A stretch of DNA of 64,000 nt from Acetobacter estunensis (GCF_019083805.1 NZ_JAHRDV010000009.1:60906-124905), one strand, 5' to 3'. Shown: positions 44,418 to 55,091, counted from the stretch's first letter. Numbers and translations are program-made. Notes: generated from the sequence alone by a model not told the origin.

Positions 44418-45821
44418 ATGACTCTGAATGTATGCGAGCGCGTCAATGCAACTATGGCGCGTATTCCCGCTGCTTTCGTCTCCGCGCGGGTGACGGCGCT
44501 GTCGGGACTCGCCATCACGGTGGCGGGGCTTGGGGGACTCGCCGTGGTGGGAGACCGAGTGACCCTCATCCGTCGCGACGGCAGCGAAATCCCGGCCGAA
44601 ATCATCGGTTTCTCCGGACAACATGCACGCGCCATGGCGTTTGGCAGCCTCGACGGGCTGGGCAATGGCAGTGAAGTGCGGTTTCCGTTCTTCACCGGCC
44701 CCCGCGCGCATGGCCCCGGCGGCAGCCTGCGCATTTCGGACGCGTGGGTGGGTCGCATCATCGATCCGCTCGGACGTCCGCTGGACGGAAAAGGACCATT
44801 GCCTCCCGGTCCCCGTCCCTGTCCCGTCCGCGCGTCTCCTCCGGATGCCACGATGCGCGCCCGTCTCGGTCCTCGAATCGATCTGGGTGTCCGAGCGATG
44901 AATCTTTTCACCACCTGTCGTCAGGGCCAGAGACTCGGTCTTTTCGCAGGCTCGGGCGTTGGCAAGTCCACTCTCATGTCCATGTTGGCCCGCAACACGG
45001 CCTGCGACGTGGCCGTCATTTCTCTTGTAGGCGAACGCGGGCGCGAAGTGCGGGAGTTCGTGGAAGACGATCTCGGCCCGGAAGGACTGGCGAAATCCGT
45101 CGTGGTGATCGCCACCTCCGATTCTCCACCTCTCATGCGCCGGGAAGCGGCCTACACCGCGCTTACCGTCGCGGAATATTTCCGCGACGAAGGCAAATCC
45201 GCATTGCTGTTGATGGACAGCGTGACCCGCTTTTGTCAGGCACTCCGCGAAATTGGCCTATCGGTGGGCGAACCGCCGGCCACACGCGGTTACCCGCCGT
45301 CGGTGTTCGCGGAACTCCCGCGCCTGCTGGAACGCGCCGGTCCCGGCCTTGTGCGCCCCGACGGTTCGGCGGGACAGATTTCAGCGCTCTTTTCCGTTCT
45401 GGTGGAAGGCGATGACCAGAACGAACCCGTGGCGGACGCCGTGCGTGGCATTCTTGACGGCCACGTCGTGATGGACCGTCGCATTGCCGAAAGCGGGCGT
45501 TATCCCGCCATCGACGTGCTGCGATCCCTTTCCCGAACCGTCCCCGGCTGCAACTCGGCGGATGAAAATGCCCTGACGCGTCGGGCACGCGCCATTCTCG
45601 CCACCTACAGCGAAATGGCCGACATGATTCGCCTCGGTGCCTATCGCCCCGGTTCCGATCCCGCAGTGGACGAAGCCATCCGGTTCCAGCCTGCGATCGA
45701 GGCCGTTCTGTCGCAGGACCGCCATGAGCGCGCGACGCTGGAACAGAGTTTCGCCGCCCTGCGGGATGCGCTGGCGGAGACACCGATTCCCGAACCGGCC
45801 ATGCCGACTAACGCGGCCTGA
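44418..45821 (+). CDS. fliI: Flagellum-specific export ATPase FliI
   Basis: 467 aa. F1-beta-like ATPase that energises flagellar type-III export. Walker A is AGSGVGKSTLMSML (G178-S184), followed by SLVGERGREVREFVEDDLG, and Walker B in ALLLMDSVTRFCQALREIGL. The signature GEPPATRGYPPSVFAELPRL separates it from ATP-synthase beta. The C-terminal helical domain ends NAA. It is followed at 32 bp by fliJ, its usual partner. Confidence 0.95.
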   Translation: MTLNVCERVNATMARIPAAFVSARVTALSGLAITVAGLGGLAVVGDRVTLIRRDGSEIPAEIIGFSGQHARAMAFGSLDGLGNGSEVRFPFFTGPRAHGPGGSLRISDAWVGRIIDPLGRPLDGKGPLPPGPRPCPVRASPPDATMRARLGPRIDLGVRAMNLFTTCRQGQRLGLFAGSGVGKSTLMSMLARNTACDVAVISLVGERGREVREFVEDDLGPEGLAKSVVVIATSDSPPLMRREAAYTALTVAEYFRDEGKSALLLMDSVTRFCQALREIGLSVGEPPATRGYPPSVFAELPRLLERAGPGLVRPDGSAGQISALFSVLVEGDDQNEPVADAVRGILDGHVVMDRRIAESGRYPAIDVLRSLSRTVPGCNSADENALTRRARAILATYSEMADMIRLGAYRPGSDPAVDEAIRFQPAIEAVLSQDRHERATLEQSFAALRDALAETPIPEPAMPTNAA

Positions 45822-45853
45822 CACTCTTTTCTTCTGAAAACCGGAACCCCTCC

Positions 45854-46285
45854 ATGCCCCGCACTCCGCTCGATTCGCTTCTCAAGATCAGACGACTGGA
45901 ACTCGACGAAGCGAAAAAGCTTCTTTCGGAGGCTCTCGCCCGCTCCGTCACGGCCTCGGACGCAGTCAAGAACGCGGAACAGGACATGGTGCGTGAACGC
46001 AACGCGGCTATTGATCTCGCCGCCAACGATCAAGCCGTGGAGGCCTACTCCCGCTGGCTGCCCGTTGGTCGGGCAGCGCTCGATCGGGCACGCCGGAGCG
46101 AACGCGACGCCACAGCCGAGGTGGAATCCTGCCGCATGCGCGTCAATCTCGCCCGCAGCGCGCTGGAAGTCGCGGAAAAGCTGGCGGAAAAACGTGCCAA
46201 AGAGCAACAGGTGCTGGCGGAAAAACGTGAGCAGGCGGCTCTGGACGATTTGTCCGCACAAAAACATCATTCTCCGCAGGACTGA
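45854..46285 (+). CDS. fliJ: Flagellar export chaperone FliJ
   Basis: 143 aa, almost entirely predicted coiled coil (RRLELDEAKKLLSEALARSV, then EVAEKLAEKRAKEQQVLAEK). Size, position after fliI and two-helix antiparallel layout identify FliJ, the rotor-stalk-like component that couples FliI to the export gate. Primary sequence conservation in this family is low, so the call leans on context. Confidence 0.8.
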   Translation: MPRTPLDSLLKIRRLELDEAKKLLSEALARSVTASDAVKNAEQDMVRERNAAIDLAANDQAVEAYSRWLPVGRAALDRARRSERDATAEVESCRMRVNLARSALEVAEKLAEKRAKEQQVLAEKREQAALDDLSAQKHHSPQD

Positions 46286-46308
46286 CGCCAACACACGCAT
46301 GTATGGCC

Positions 46309-46335
46309 CTTCCGGGCGCTGTCCGAACCCGGAAG
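46309..46335 (+). terminator. Possible terminator after fliJ
   Basis: CTTCCGGG (46309-46316) pairs with CCCGGAAG (46328-46335) around an 11-nt loop. No T-run follows, so it may be only a pause or processing hairpin. Confidence 0.35.
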
Positions 46336-46530
46336 AGATCATTGATCCCGCCGCCCTGATTTTCTCAATACATAATCGGTTTTCAAGAGCAGCGTTCTGA
46401 TCTTGTCGTCTCAGGCACACACCCATCACATTGGATGGCATCAGGCTTCACCCCCTGCACAAGCCCATGCGTGACAGGTAACACACGACGACACGCACCT
46501 TCGCCCACACCCAGACGGGATGACGCGCCC

Positions 46531-47016
46531 ATGACCGCCCGCACTTTCCGGCTGGACAGCCGGGCCGACACCGAACGCCTTGCCCGCTCCCTGGCCCATG
46601 TCACGCAACCGGGCGACGCGCTGTTGCTCTCCGGCCCCTTGGGAGCAGGAAAGAGCGTGTTCGCCCGCGCTTTCCTCCAGACACTGTGCGAAGATCCCTC
46701 GCTGGACGTGCCAAGCCCGACCTTCACACTGGTGCAGACCTATGACTCGCCCAAAGGTGCCGTCTGGCACTTCGATCTGTGGCGGCTTCAAGGACCGGAA
46801 GCACTGGAAGAACTTGGATGGGAGGATGCGCGCGACGGAATCGTGCTGGTGGAATGGCCCGAGCGGCTGGAAGACCTCACCCCCACGCCGGCCCTGCATC
46901 TCACGCTCACGCCGCACCCGGCTCCCGACAGAAACGAGGATGAAGACACGCCCCGCACCGCTACACTGAGCGGCTGGGAGAACCGCCCACTGTCCGAGGA
47001 TTTCCCACTGGCATGA
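46531..47016 (+). CDS. tsaE: tRNA threonylcarbamoyladenosine biosynthesis ATPase TsaE
   Basis: 161 aa. Walker A GPLGAGKSVFARAFL near residue 34, PSPTFTLVQTY, HFDLWRL and the Walker-B-like GIVLVEWPERL are the full set of TsaE motifs. It works with TsaB/TsaD to form t6A37 in ANN-decoding tRNAs. The C-terminal 35 residues (NEDEDTPRTATLSGWENRPL) are an extension. Its stop overlaps the addB start by 4 nt. Confidence 0.93.
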   Translation: MTARTFRLDSRADTERLARSLAHVTQPGDALLLSGPLGAGKSVFARAFLQTLCEDPSLDVPSPTFTLVQTYDSPKGAVWHFDLWRLQGPEALEELGWEDARDGIVLVEWPERLEDLTPTPALHLTLTPHPAPDRNEDEDTPRTATLSGWENRPLSEDFPLA

Positions 47017-50000
47017 CCGCTCCCCGTATCGTCACCATCCCGGCCCATCTTCGCTTTCTCGATGAGATAGCCGCCCGCTGGAGCGCGGGCGTGGACCACG
47101 ACCCCGAGCGTATCGGCGACGGCACGATCGTGTTGCCCGGACGCCGCGCCGCGCGTGCCCTGACGGAAGCCTTCCTGCGGCAGGCCGACGGCCGCGCCCT
47201 TCTTCTGCCACGCATCATGCCCGTGGGCGGTCTCGATGAGGCCGAAACAGCTCTCGCCAATCCTGACAGCCTGCTGCTGCCTCCCGCCGTGCCGCCGATG
47301 CGCCGTCTGGCGGTGCTCACGCGTTTGGTGCTTCAGGCCGGCGAGGCTTTCGGCACCCGTCCGATGCTCGATCAGGCATGGCCTTTGGCCCGCGCTCTGG
47401 TCGATCTGATGGATGAAGCGGAATGGGCAGGCGTGGACCTGGCCGAACGACTGCCCGATGCGGTGGCGGACGGCTTCGCACAACATTGGCAGGTCACGCT
47501 GCGATTCCTCGAAATCGTCACGAAAGTCTGGCCCGACTGGCTGCGCGAACAGGGGCTGATGAACCCCATCGCCCGGCAGGTCGCGTTGCTCAAGGCGCAG
47601 GGCGGTTACTGGGCCGGACACGCCGCCGCTCATCCGGACGGGCGGCTGTGGGCCGCAGGCTTCACCAATGCTTTTCCCGCCACCGTCGAAGCTCTGCGCG
47701 GCATCCTGCGTCATCCAAAAGGCGAACTTATCCTGCCGGGACTGGATCTCGCAATGGAGGGGGAGATTTTCGCCTCCCTGCCGGACGGTCACCCACAGGC
47801 CGGTCTATCCCACCTGCTCGCGGCCCTCGATGTCCGGCGCGACGATGTGAAGAAATGGACCTCCGTGGTGGACGATGACGCGGCGCATCGCGCCCGGCTC
47901 GCCGCCCGCAGCCACACTATCGCCCGCGCCCTGCTGCCCGCACAGGCCCTGTCCGACTGGGCCGCCGATCCGGCCCGCGTGGATTGCGGCGGTCTCACCC
48001 GCCTGAACGCTGCCGACCAGCAAGAGGAAGCCGCCGCCATTGCGCTCATTCTGCGCGATGCCATCGAGAAAAAAGGGCAGCAGGCCGCCCTCGTAACGCC
48101 CGACCGCGCTCTGGCTGGACGTGTCGCCGCCGAACTCGGCCGCTGGGGGATTCTGGCGGACGATTCGGCGGGCGAGTTGCTCATCTCCACACCCGTCGCG
48201 GTGCTGCTGCGGCTCATCGCACAGGCCGTGGACGAGAAACTCGCCCCCGTGGCGCTCCTGTCCCTGCTCAAGCATCCTCTCGTCGCCTGCGGGCTGACAC
48301 CCGGCGCCTGCCGCGCTTCCGCTCGCCTGCTGGAACGCCGCCTTCTGCGTGGCCCCGCCCCGGCTCCCGGTTTGGACGGGCTGCGCGCGCGGGCTCACGA
48401 CATCGCCCAGCACCCTTCCCGCACGCCCGACGCCCCGGACGGCACCTCCGCCGACCAGCCCGATGCGCCACGCCCACTGAACGACTTTCTTACACGACTG
48501 GAAGACTGCCTCGCCCCCGCGATGGACGCCGCACGGGAAAACCACTCCTTGCCGGATTTCATCACGGCACTCCTCACTACCGCCGAGGCACTGGCCGCCA
48601 CCGATGACGCAACTGGCGCGGACCGGCTCTGGCGCGGTGAAGACGGCAATGCGCTCGCCACCAGCCTGTCGGACCTGCTGACGGCCACCGACATCCTGCC
48701 CGACCAGCCATGGACCGTGGTGGACGGCCTGCTCTGCGCCGTGTTCACCGAAGCCCGCATCCCGGGACGGCGCGCCCTGCGCGGACAGGGGGACACCACG
48801 CTGGAATTGCATCCGCGCGTCTTTATATGGGGACTGACCGAAGCCCGCCTCCAGAACGCCGATGTCATGGTGCTGGGCGGACTGGTCGAAGGCGTGTGGC
48901 CCCCCGCCACCGATCCCGGTCCGTGGCTCAGCCGCCCGATGCGCGCGCGTGTCGGTCTGCCCGTGCCGGAACAGGCCATCGGACAGGCCGCGCATGATTT
49001 CGCCGCCTGCGTGGCCTCCGCACGTGAAATCGTGCTCTCCACCCCCGCGCGGCGTGACGGCGCCCCCGCCGTTCCCGCGCGATGGCTCGTGCGGCTGGAA
49101 GCTTTCCTTGCCGGACGCGGACAGAAGCTTGTGGACCATCCGGCGCAATCTTGGCTGGGTGGCATCGACCGGCCCGAAGGACCACCGCAACCGGCTCCCC
49201 CACCGGAACCCCGCCCGCCCGTAAAAGACCGCCCCCGCCGTATGAGCGTGACCGAAATCGAGACATGGATGCGCGACCCCTACGCCATCTACGCCAAGCA
49301 CGTGCTGAAACTGCGCCCGCTCGATCCGTTGGAACAATCCGTGGACGCGTCCGATTACGGCACACTCGTTCATGACGCGCTGGATGAATGGTTCGGCAAA
49401 CATGGCACGGATTGGCCAAAGAACGCTGCCGCCTCGCTCCGCAGCACCTTTCTTGCGACACTGGAAAAAGCCGATTTGCGCCCCGCCCTTGCCGCATGGT
49501 GGCGTCCACGGCTGCTGCGCATCGCGGACTGGGTGGCCGAGACAGAAACCGCCCGACGAAAAGATGATGCCCCGCACGCCATCGTCACCGAAACGAAAGG
49601 CCGTGCCACCATCGCGGACGCGCCCGGCGGTCCCTTCACTCTGACGGGCCGCGCGGACCGGATCGATATTTCTCCTGAGGGAGCCCTGACCTTGCTGGAC
49701 TACAAGACCGGCACAGTGCCCTCGAACAAGGCCGTCATCGGCGGATGGAACCCGCAGCTTCCTCTTGAAGCGGCCATGCTCACGCTTGGAGCCTTTCCTG
49801 ATGTAGACAAGGCTTTTCCCGAAGGCGCGGACCTCTCTCTGGCCGACCTGCTTTACTGGCGGCTGACCGGCGGCACACCGGCAGGCGAGGAAAGCCCGAT
49901 CCGCGACAAAGACCAGACACTGGCCGATCTGGCCGCAAACGCATGGGACAGTCTGCGCCGCCGCGTTGTGGCCTATGACAGCCTCGCCCAACCCTATCTG

Positions 50001-50099
50001 TCGCATCCCCATCCGGGCAATGAGCCCCGCTTTGCCGATTACGCCCAGCTCGCCCGCGTGGCCGAGTGGAGCACTGCCCGCGAGGAGGGCAGCGAATGA
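47013..50099 (+). CDS. addB: Double-strand break repair protein AddB (alphaproteobacterial type)
   Basis: 1028 aa. Partner of AddA in the helicase-nuclease that processes double-strand ends for RecA. An inactive-helicase-like N-terminal region opens with IVTIPAHLRFLDEIAARW and GDGTIVLPGRRAARAL. A C-terminal RecB-type nuclease domain (about 735-1000) starts RRMSVTEIETWMRDPYAIYA and carries GRADRIDISPEGALTLLDYK, whose D-x-K is the catalytic motif. It overlaps tsaE and addA by 4 nt each, so tsaE-addB-addA form one translationally coupled operon. Confidence 0.94.
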   Translation: MTAPRIVTIPAHLRFLDEIAARWSAGVDHDPERIGDGTIVLPGRRAARALTEAFLRQADGRALLLPRIMPVGGLDEAETALANPDSLLLPPAVPPMRRLAVLTRLVLQAGEAFGTRPMLDQAWPLARALVDLMDEAEWAGVDLAERLPDAVADGFAQHWQVTLRFLEIVTKVWPDWLREQGLMNPIARQVALLKAQGGYWAGHAAAHPDGRLWAAGFTNAFPATVEALRGILRHPKGELILPGLDLAMEGEIFASLPDGHPQAGLSHLLAALDVRRDDVKKWTSVVDDDAAHRARLAARSHTIARALLPAQALSDWAADPARVDCGGLTRLNAADQQEEAAAIALILRDAIEKKGQQAALVTPDRALAGRVAAELGRWGILADDSAGELLISTPVAVLLRLIAQAVDEKLAPVALLSLLKHPLVACGLTPGACRASARLLERRLLRGPAPAPGLDGLRARAHDIAQHPSRTPDAPDGTSADQPDAPRPLNDFLTRLEDCLAPAMDAARENHSLPDFITALLTTAEALAATDDATGADRLWRGEDGNALATSLSDLLTATDILPDQPWTVVDGLLCAVFTEARIPGRRALRGQGDTTLELHPRVFIWGLTEARLQNADVMVLGGLVEGVWPPATDPGPWLSRPMRARVGLPVPEQAIGQAAHDFAACVASAREIVLSTPARRDGAPAVPARWLVRLEAFLAGRGQKLVDHPAQSWLGGIDRPEGPPQPAPPPEPRPPVKDRPRRMSVTEIETWMRDPYAIYAKHVLKLRPLDPLEQSVDASDYGTLVHDALDEWFGKHGTDWPKNAAASLRSTFLATLEKADLRPALAAWWRPRLLRIADWVAETETARRKDDAPHAIVTETKGRATIADAPGGPFTLTGRADRIDISPEGALTLLDYKTGTVPSNKAVIGGWNPQLPLEAAMLTLGAFPDVDKAFPEGADLSLADLLYWRLTGGTPAGEESPIRDKDQTLADLAANAWDSLRRRVVAYDSLAQPYLSHPHPGNEPRFADYAQLARVAEWSTAREEGSE

Positions 50100-53000
50100 C
50101 GTCTCCGTTCCGCTCCACCATCGCGCTGGCCTGCGCCCAGCAGGACGCCGCGTCCGACCCGAACGCCTCCGTCTTCGTCTCCGCCTCGGCCGGCAGCGGC
50201 AAGACCAAGCTGCTCATCGACCGACTGTTGCGGCTGATGCTGCCGCGCGAAAACCCGCATGACCCGCTTGGGCCGCTCATCCCCGGCACCAATCCCGGCC
50301 GCATCCTGTGCCTGACCTTCACCAAGGCGGCAGCGGCCGAGATGGCCGTGCGGCTCCAGCGCACATTGGGCCAGTGGGTGACACTATCGGACGAAAAGCT
50401 CGACGCCGCGCTGCGCGCCTTGCACGTTCCTACCTCCGCCCGCGAGGAGGCGCGCGCCCTGTTCGCCCGCGTGCTGGACCTGCCGGGCGGGATGCGTATC
50501 GGCACGATCCATGCGTTCTGTCAGTCGCTGTTGCGCCGCTTTCCGCTGGAAGCCGCAATCAACCCGCACTTTACGCTGCTGGAAGACACGGACGCGACTC
50601 TTGCCTTACAGAGCGCAACAGAAACCGAACTGGCCCGTCTGCCAGCACAACAACTGGCCACACTGGCGGCGCGTGTGCCGCTGTCCGAATTGACGAAGCT
50701 GCTGGCCACACTGCGCACCACCGATCTCTCGCGTGAAGCCCTGACACTGGCCACGACCGATCCGGATCGGCTGCGCGCACTTCTGCGCCAAGGCCTGAAA
50801 CTTCCCAATGACAGCACGGACGATCCTGTTCTTAATGCCTGTGCCGCCATTCCCGACGAGGACTCCCTGCGCGCTGATCTGCGTGTGGTGGCCGAAGAGG
50901 CTTCCGACAGTGTGCGCCGTATGGCCACCGCGATGCTGGACTGGCTCTCGCAGCATCCACCCGAACGTGCAAAAGACTGGTCCACATGGCGCGGGCTTTT
51001 CCTTACGGCCAAGGGTGAACCCCGCAAGAATGCCGGTCTGAACAAGAAATTTGCCGATTCTCATGAACGCATCGCCGAGCGTCTTTCCACTGAAGCCACC
51101 CGCATCCTGCATGTGGAAGACCTGCGCCGCGCGGCCATTGTGGCCGATCTCACTTTCGCACTTCTGCGCACGGCCGCGCCCATTCTCACAACCTATGGCA
51201 CCGGGAAAAGCCTGCGAGGACAGGTGGAATATGACGACCTGATCCTGCGCACGCTCGACCTGCTCCGCGATCCGGGTGCGGCATGGGTGCTCTACAAACT
51301 CGATGGTGGCATCGATCATCTTCTGCTCGATGAGGTACAGGACACGTCGCGCGAACAATGGCGGATCGCAGGTGGCCTGACGTCGGATTTCTTCTCCGGT
51401 GAAGGCAGCCATGATCCCGCGTTCGGACCACGCACGATCTTTGCTGTGGGTGACTACAAGCAATCCATCTACGGCTTTCAGGGCGCGGACCCGGACGCTT
51501 TCCACACATGGCGAAAGCGTTTTGAAAAACGTGTGAAGAGTGCGGGAGAAATCTGGCGTGAACCGCAACTGACCGTCTCCTTCCGCTCCACAGCGCCCGT
51601 GCTGACGCTTGTGGACGCCGTGTTCAGCCATCCCCTCGCCGCCCGAGGCGTAGCGGAACCGGGTGAGAACATGCCACGCCATGAAAGTGCGCGCCCCGGT
51701 GAGGGCGGGCGGGTGGAGCTGTGGCCGATCGTGCCGCGCGAGAACGGTGAAAACAACGAGGACACCGCGCCGGATCCGTGGGCGCCGGCTGTAAAAAATG
51801 AAACACAGGTCTCGCCTCGTCAGAAGCTGGCTGAAACGCTGGCGCGCTGGATCGCAGGCGAACTTCTGCGTCCACCCGAACCCGGTGAAGCACCGCTGAC
51901 ACCTGCCGATGTGCTGGTTCTGGTGCCACGACGCTCTCCCTTCGTCGGCGCGCTCATCCGGGCGTTGAAATCGGTGGACGTGCCGGTGGCGACCCTCGTG
52001 CGCACAGGACTTGCCGATCAGACCGTGGTGCAGGATCTGATGGCGCTGTGCGATGCGCTGCTTCTGCCACAGGATGATCTGACGCTGGCCTGCGTGCTGA
52101 CATCGCCCCTTGGTGGCGTGAGCGACGACAGCCTGATGGCGCTGGCCATGGACCGTGAAGGCGAGCCGTTATGGACGGTCCTGCGCGAACGCCATGCCGA
52201 ACGTCCCGACTGGGCCGCTGCGTGGCGCTTCCTCTCCACGTTGTTCCGGCAGGTGGACTACATCTCGCCCTACGCACTGCTGACGGCTGCTTTGGGAAAT
52301 CTTGGCGGCCGAGCACGTATTCTCGCCCGTCTCGGCCCGGAAGCAGCAGAGCCGATCGACGAGTTGCTCTCCGCCGCCCTGCGTTACGAGGACGCCCACG
52401 CCCAATCCCTGCAAGGTTTTCTTCACTGGCTGCGCAATTCGGACGAATCCGTAAAACGTGAGCCAGACACAGGTGGGAACGCCGTGCGGGTGATGACGGC
52501 GCACGGCTCCAAGGGGTTGCAAGCGCGGCTGGTCATTCTGCCCGACACCATCGGCGCACCACGCTCGGACACGAATCTTCTCTGGCTTGAGAGGCAAGGC
52601 GATACCTCTCCCCTGCCCGTGTTCCTTCCCCGTGCGGATGTCGCCACCGATCTTACGAAAAGTCTTTCTGAGAACGTGAAGCGTCGGGCGGCCGAGGAGT
52701 ATAACCGGCTGCTCTATGTGGCCCTCACCCGTGCGAGCGACCGGCTCGTGATCTGCGGTTGGGAACCACGCACGTTGGGTGACGAAAGCTGGTATGCCCG
52801 CTGCGTGGACGGCTTCACCTCCGCAGGCGCAAAAAGCGAACCGTTCGATCTGGGTTGGGACGGTGAGAAACTGGTGATCGAGGAAGCCCGCACCACGGCG
52901 GGCAGACCGCGCAATGTTGCGGAACGCCCACTTCCCGCGCCATTGCCCAGATGGGTCGGCACGGCACCGGACTGGACACCCCAACCGCCGCCCATCGAAC

Positions 53001-53614
53001 CGCCGCTGGCACGTCCGCTCTCTCCCAGCCGTCCCGACGACGTGAAGCTGGGAGAACGTCCCGCCTCGCGCTCCCCGCTCGATCTGGCGGCGCTTACGCC
53101 CAATGCCGCACGTGAAGCGGCCTTCCGACGTGGCACACTCGTACATGCGCTGCTTCAGTTCCTGCCGGAACGTCCCGCCAACGACCGCACAAACATCGCC
53201 TATGACTGGCTGCGTCGCCGAGGCAACGGACTGGACGATCAGGAAGCGATGCGTCTGGTCGCCCGCGTGCTTCAGGTGATGGACGACCCGCAACTCGCGC
53301 CCCTGTTCGGCACCGCAAGTCGTGCCGAGCAGCGTCTGGCCGGTGTGGTGGGAGAGAGCGTGATCGTGGGTCAGGTGGACCGGATGGTCGTCACGGACGA
53401 CGCCGTGCTGCTGTGCGATTTCAAGACCAACCGCAAACCGCCCGTGTCCGTGGACCGCACGCCCGTGCTCTATCTACGCCAGATGGCGGCCTACCGCGCC
53501 CTGCTGCACGCGCTCCATCCAACACGGGAGATACGGTGTGCTCTCGTGTGGACGGAAACGCCTTCCGTCATGTGGCTGCCCGATGCATTACTGGATGAAT
53601 ACGCGCCGGGGTAA
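50096..53614 (+). CDS. addA: Double-strand break repair helicase AddA
   Basis: 1172 aa UvrD-like SF1 helicase plus nuclease. Walker [18 protein letters not shown] near residue 32, motif Ia [35 protein letters not shown], motif [18 protein letters not shown], motif [22 protein letters not shown] and motif [22 protein letters not shown]. The RecB-family nuclease at the end has [20 protein letters not shown] then TNRKPPV. ATG 50096 overlaps the addB stop and has GAGGAGG upstream. Confidence 0.95.
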   Translation: MTSPFRSTIALACAQQDAASDPNASVFVSASAGSGKTKLLIDRLLRLMLPRENPHDPLGPLIPGTNPGRILCLTFTKAAAAEMAVRLQRTLGQWVTLSDEKLDAALRALHVPTSAREEARALFARVLDLPGGMRIGTIHAFCQSLLRRFPLEAAINPHFTLLEDTDATLALQSATETELARLPAQQLATLAARVPLSELTKLLATLRTTDLSREALTLATTDPDRLRALLRQGLKLPNDSTDDPVLNACAAIPDEDSLRADLRVVAEEASDSVRRMATAMLDWLSQHPPERAKDWSTWRGLFLTAKGEPRKNAGLNKKFADSHERIAERLSTEATRILHVEDLRRAAIVADLTFALLRTAAPILTTYGTGKSLRGQVEYDDLILRTLDLLRDPGAAWVLYKLDGGIDHLLLDEVQDTSREQWRIAGGLTSDFFSGEGSHDPAFGPRTIFAVGDYKQSIYGFQGADPDAFHTWRKRFEKRVKSAGEIWREPQLTVSFRSTAPVLTLVDAVFSHPLAARGVAEPGENMPRHESARPGEGGRVELWPIVPRENGENNEDTAPDPWAPAVKNETQVSPRQKLAETLARWIAGELLRPPEPGEAPLTPADVLVLVPRRSPFVGALIRALKSVDVPVATLVRTGLADQTVVQDLMALCDALLLPQDDLTLACVLTSPLGGVSDDSLMALAMDREGEPLWTVLRERHAERPDWAAAWRFLSTLFRQVDYISPYALLTAALGNLGGRARILARLGPEAAEPIDELLSAALRYEDAHAQSLQGFLHWLRNSDESVKREPDTGGNAVRVMTAHGSKGLQARLVILPDTIGAPRSDTNLLWLERQGDTSPLPVFLPRADVATDLTKSLSENVKRRAAEEYNRLLYVALTRASDRLVICGWEPRTLGDESWYARCVDGFTSAGAKSEPFDLGWDGEKLVIEEARTTAGRPRNVAERPLPAPLPRWVGTAPDWTPQPPPIEPPLARPLSPSRPDDVKLGERPASRSPLDLAALTPNAAREAAFRRGTLVHALLQFLPERPANDRTNIAYDWLRRRGNGLDDQEAMRLVARVLQVMDDPQLAPLFGTASRAEQRLAGVVGESVIVGQVDRMVVTDDAVLLCDFKTNRKPPVSVDRTPVLYLRQMAAYRALLHALHPTREIRCALVWTETPSVMWLPDALLDEYAPG

Positions 53615-53706
53615 GATTTTCGTTTGACCACTCTTCTCTGCGCCGACACTTGACCCTGTCCCGCCAACCCCCAACTGTGCAGACACACCATCAAGGGAAC
53701 ACACCT

Positions 53707-54033
53707 ATGAGCGAGAACACCGTCGCCGTCACCGACGCCTCTTTCGAAAACGACGTCCTCAAGGCGTCCGGCCCCGTTCTGGTCGATTTCTGGGCCGAGT
53801 GGTGCGGTCCGTGCAAGATGATCGCCCCAGCGCTCGATGAGATCGGTGCTGAGTTCAAGGGCAAGCTGACGGTCGCCAAGGTCAACATCGACGACAATCC
53901 GGAAACGCCCAACAAGTTCGGCGTGCGCGGCATTCCCACGCTCATCCTGTTCAAGGACGGCAAGCCGGTGGAAACGCAGGTTGGCGCGAAGCCCAAGAGC
54001 CAGCTCAAGGCATGGGTCGAAGGGCTGGTCTGA
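53707..54033 (+). CDS. trxA: Thioredoxin
   Basis: 108 aa. Classic TrxA with active site [10 protein letters not shown] (Cys pair at about 33/36), the cis-Pro in [13 protein letters not shown], and no signal peptide. It reduces cytoplasmic disulfides and supplies electrons to ribonucleotide reductase and peroxiredoxins. ATG 53707 is preceded by AAGGGA. It lies about 90 bp after addA, an order common in this family, and is followed by a strong terminator. Confidence 0.96.
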   Translation: MSENTVAVTDASFENDVLKASGPVLVDFWAEWCGPCKMIAPALDEIGAEFKGKLTVAKVNIDDNPETPNKFGVRGIPTLILFKDGKPVETQVGAKPKSQLKAWVEGLV

Positions 54034-54060
54034 GCCACCTTTCCCCACTGACATCATGTA

Positions 54061-54098
54061 AAAACGGGAAGCCGGGCTGGTGCCTTGCTTCCCGTTTT
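54061..54098 (+). terminator. Intrinsic terminator after trxA
   Basis: AAAACGGGAAGC (54061-54072) pairs with GCTTCCCGTTTT (54087-54098), a 12-bp stem ending in a T4 run. Confidence 0.85.
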
Positions 54099-54340
54099 GC
54101 ATTTCAGGTGACAGCACGCCAACCCCACTACCGCACACGTATTCACAGATGCTTGAGCGATAAATAACCGTACAAATTCAGTACACTTTCAAGTTCTGAA
54201 GCTATTTTCTCTTCTCACCATGCGTTCCGACCGAGGCAAAGACCTGACATACGCATGACAGACCGGCACGTAGCACCCTTGCCGCCCTCCAACGAGAAAC
54301 GAACACTGCACCCGTTGTTCGGATTTTCAGGAGGTTAACC
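54099..54340. other. Gap upstream of the DUF2501-like gene
   Basis: Relatively AT-rich (around 54160-54215) and probably holding the promoter. A perfect AGGAGG lies 6 nt before ATG 54341. No other feature seen. Confidence 0.4.
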
Positions 54341-54802
54341 ATGAACACAGTGCGCAAGGTCGCCCTCGCCGCCCTCGGCTGCCTGACACTGGCCGCCGCC
54401 GTGCCCGCCGCTCACGCCGCCGACACAACCACCAAGACCGATGACAGCGGCATCACGCTTCCTGACGTGAAGGTCGCTCTGCCGGAAGTGAAGGTTGGGC
54501 CGGGGCCGTCCGTGGACAACGCCTCCGTCGGCAATGTCGCCGGCCTGATGTATTACTGCTATGCCCACGGCATCGACGATGACACGACCGTCCGCTCCGT
54601 CGGACGCTCCCTCGCCAAGCGTGACGACGTGAAGGGCGATCCGGCTTATCCGGCCGGTGGCGTCGGTCGTCTGACCACGGCAGCGGGGCAGATGACGGAT
54701 CTCTCCACCCTGCCCGACGATGTCCGCACAGCCACCTGCGCCCACGCCGCTCAGCACGCCATCCGGCTGGATGACGGCAGCTTCCTCGTGCCGCAGGACT
54801 GA
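54341..54802 (+). CDS. Small periplasmic protein, DUF2501 (YjjA)-like
   Basis: 153 aa. Signal peptide (MNTVRKVALAALGCLTLAAA, cleavage after AHA near residue 26). The mature part has NASVGNVAGLMYYCYAHGID, then GDPAYPAGGVGRL and DLSTLPDDVRTATCAHAAQH. The N-x-A-G-(V/L)-x-x-Y-C spacing and the second Cys near the C-terminus resemble DUF2501/YjjA proteins, with the two Cys possibly disulfide-bonded. Function unknown. The ideal ribosome site suggests high expression. Confidence 0.68.
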   Translation: MNTVRKVALAALGCLTLAAAVPAAHAADTTTKTDDSGITLPDVKVALPEVKVGPGPSVDNASVGNVAGLMYYCYAHGIDDDTTVRSVGRSLAKRDDVKGDPAYPAGGVGRLTTAAGQMTDLSTLPDDVRTATCAHAAQHAIRLDDGSFLVPQD

Positions 54803-54826
54803 CCGCGCCTTACCCGCGCAGGATGG

Positions 54827-54858
54827 GAGGCGGCGTCTTGTGGTTGCAACGCCGCCTC
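54827..54858 (+). terminator. GC-rich hairpin after the DUF2501-like gene
   Basis: GAGGCGGCG (54827-54835) pairs with CGCCGCCTC (54850-54858) around a 14-nt loop, followed by GATTCTGT. It is a likely transcript end, just before the leuA leader region. Confidence 0.45.
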
Positions 54859-54879
54859 GATTCTGTATGTAATGCCTCC

Positions 54880-54981
54880 ATGACGACCGTCCGCACCACC
54901 TCCGAGTCGATGAAGCGCTTTCGCGCCACGACCGCGTGCGGCCTCTCCCAGCTTCTTCTCCTTCGACTTATCCGCCCCTGA
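54880..54981 (+). CDS. leuL: Putative leucine-rich leader peptide of leuA
   Basis: A 33-codon reading frame (ATG 54880, or 23 codons from the in-frame ATG 54910), ending LSQLLLLRLIRP: six Leu codons among nine positions, five of them CTT or CTC. It stops 110 nt before leuA. A run of the pathway's end-product codons just before the biosynthetic gene is the layout of transcription attenuation. No protein function is expected. Confidence 0.7.
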   Translation: MTTVRTTSESMKRFRATTACGLSQLLLLRLIRP

Positions 54982-55059
54982 GCGAGCAGACTGGCCCGAC
55001 GCCGGTACGCCCAGGGGATATTGCGAGCAGAGCGTTTCGTCCGTAAGCGAGGACGAAAC
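54982..55059 (+). promoter_or_regulatory. leuA leader: candidate attenuator structure
   Basis: GTTTCGTCC (55034-55042) and GGACGAAAC (55051-55059) form a perfect 9-bp stem 33 nt before leuA. The direct repeat GCGAGCAGA occurs right after the leader stop (54982-54990) and again just before the hairpin (55023-55031), which could support alternative pairings. No T-run follows, so the mechanism could be pausing, Rho access or translation control instead of simple intrinsic termination. Confidence 0.5.
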
Positions 55060-55091
55060 AGGGACCAAGACACGTCACTTCCGAGGCATCC

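Noticed and set aside
47805..50012. 735-codon open frame on the minus strand
   Set aside because: Antisense to addB over most of its length, low-complexity Gly/Arg composition, no ribosome site.
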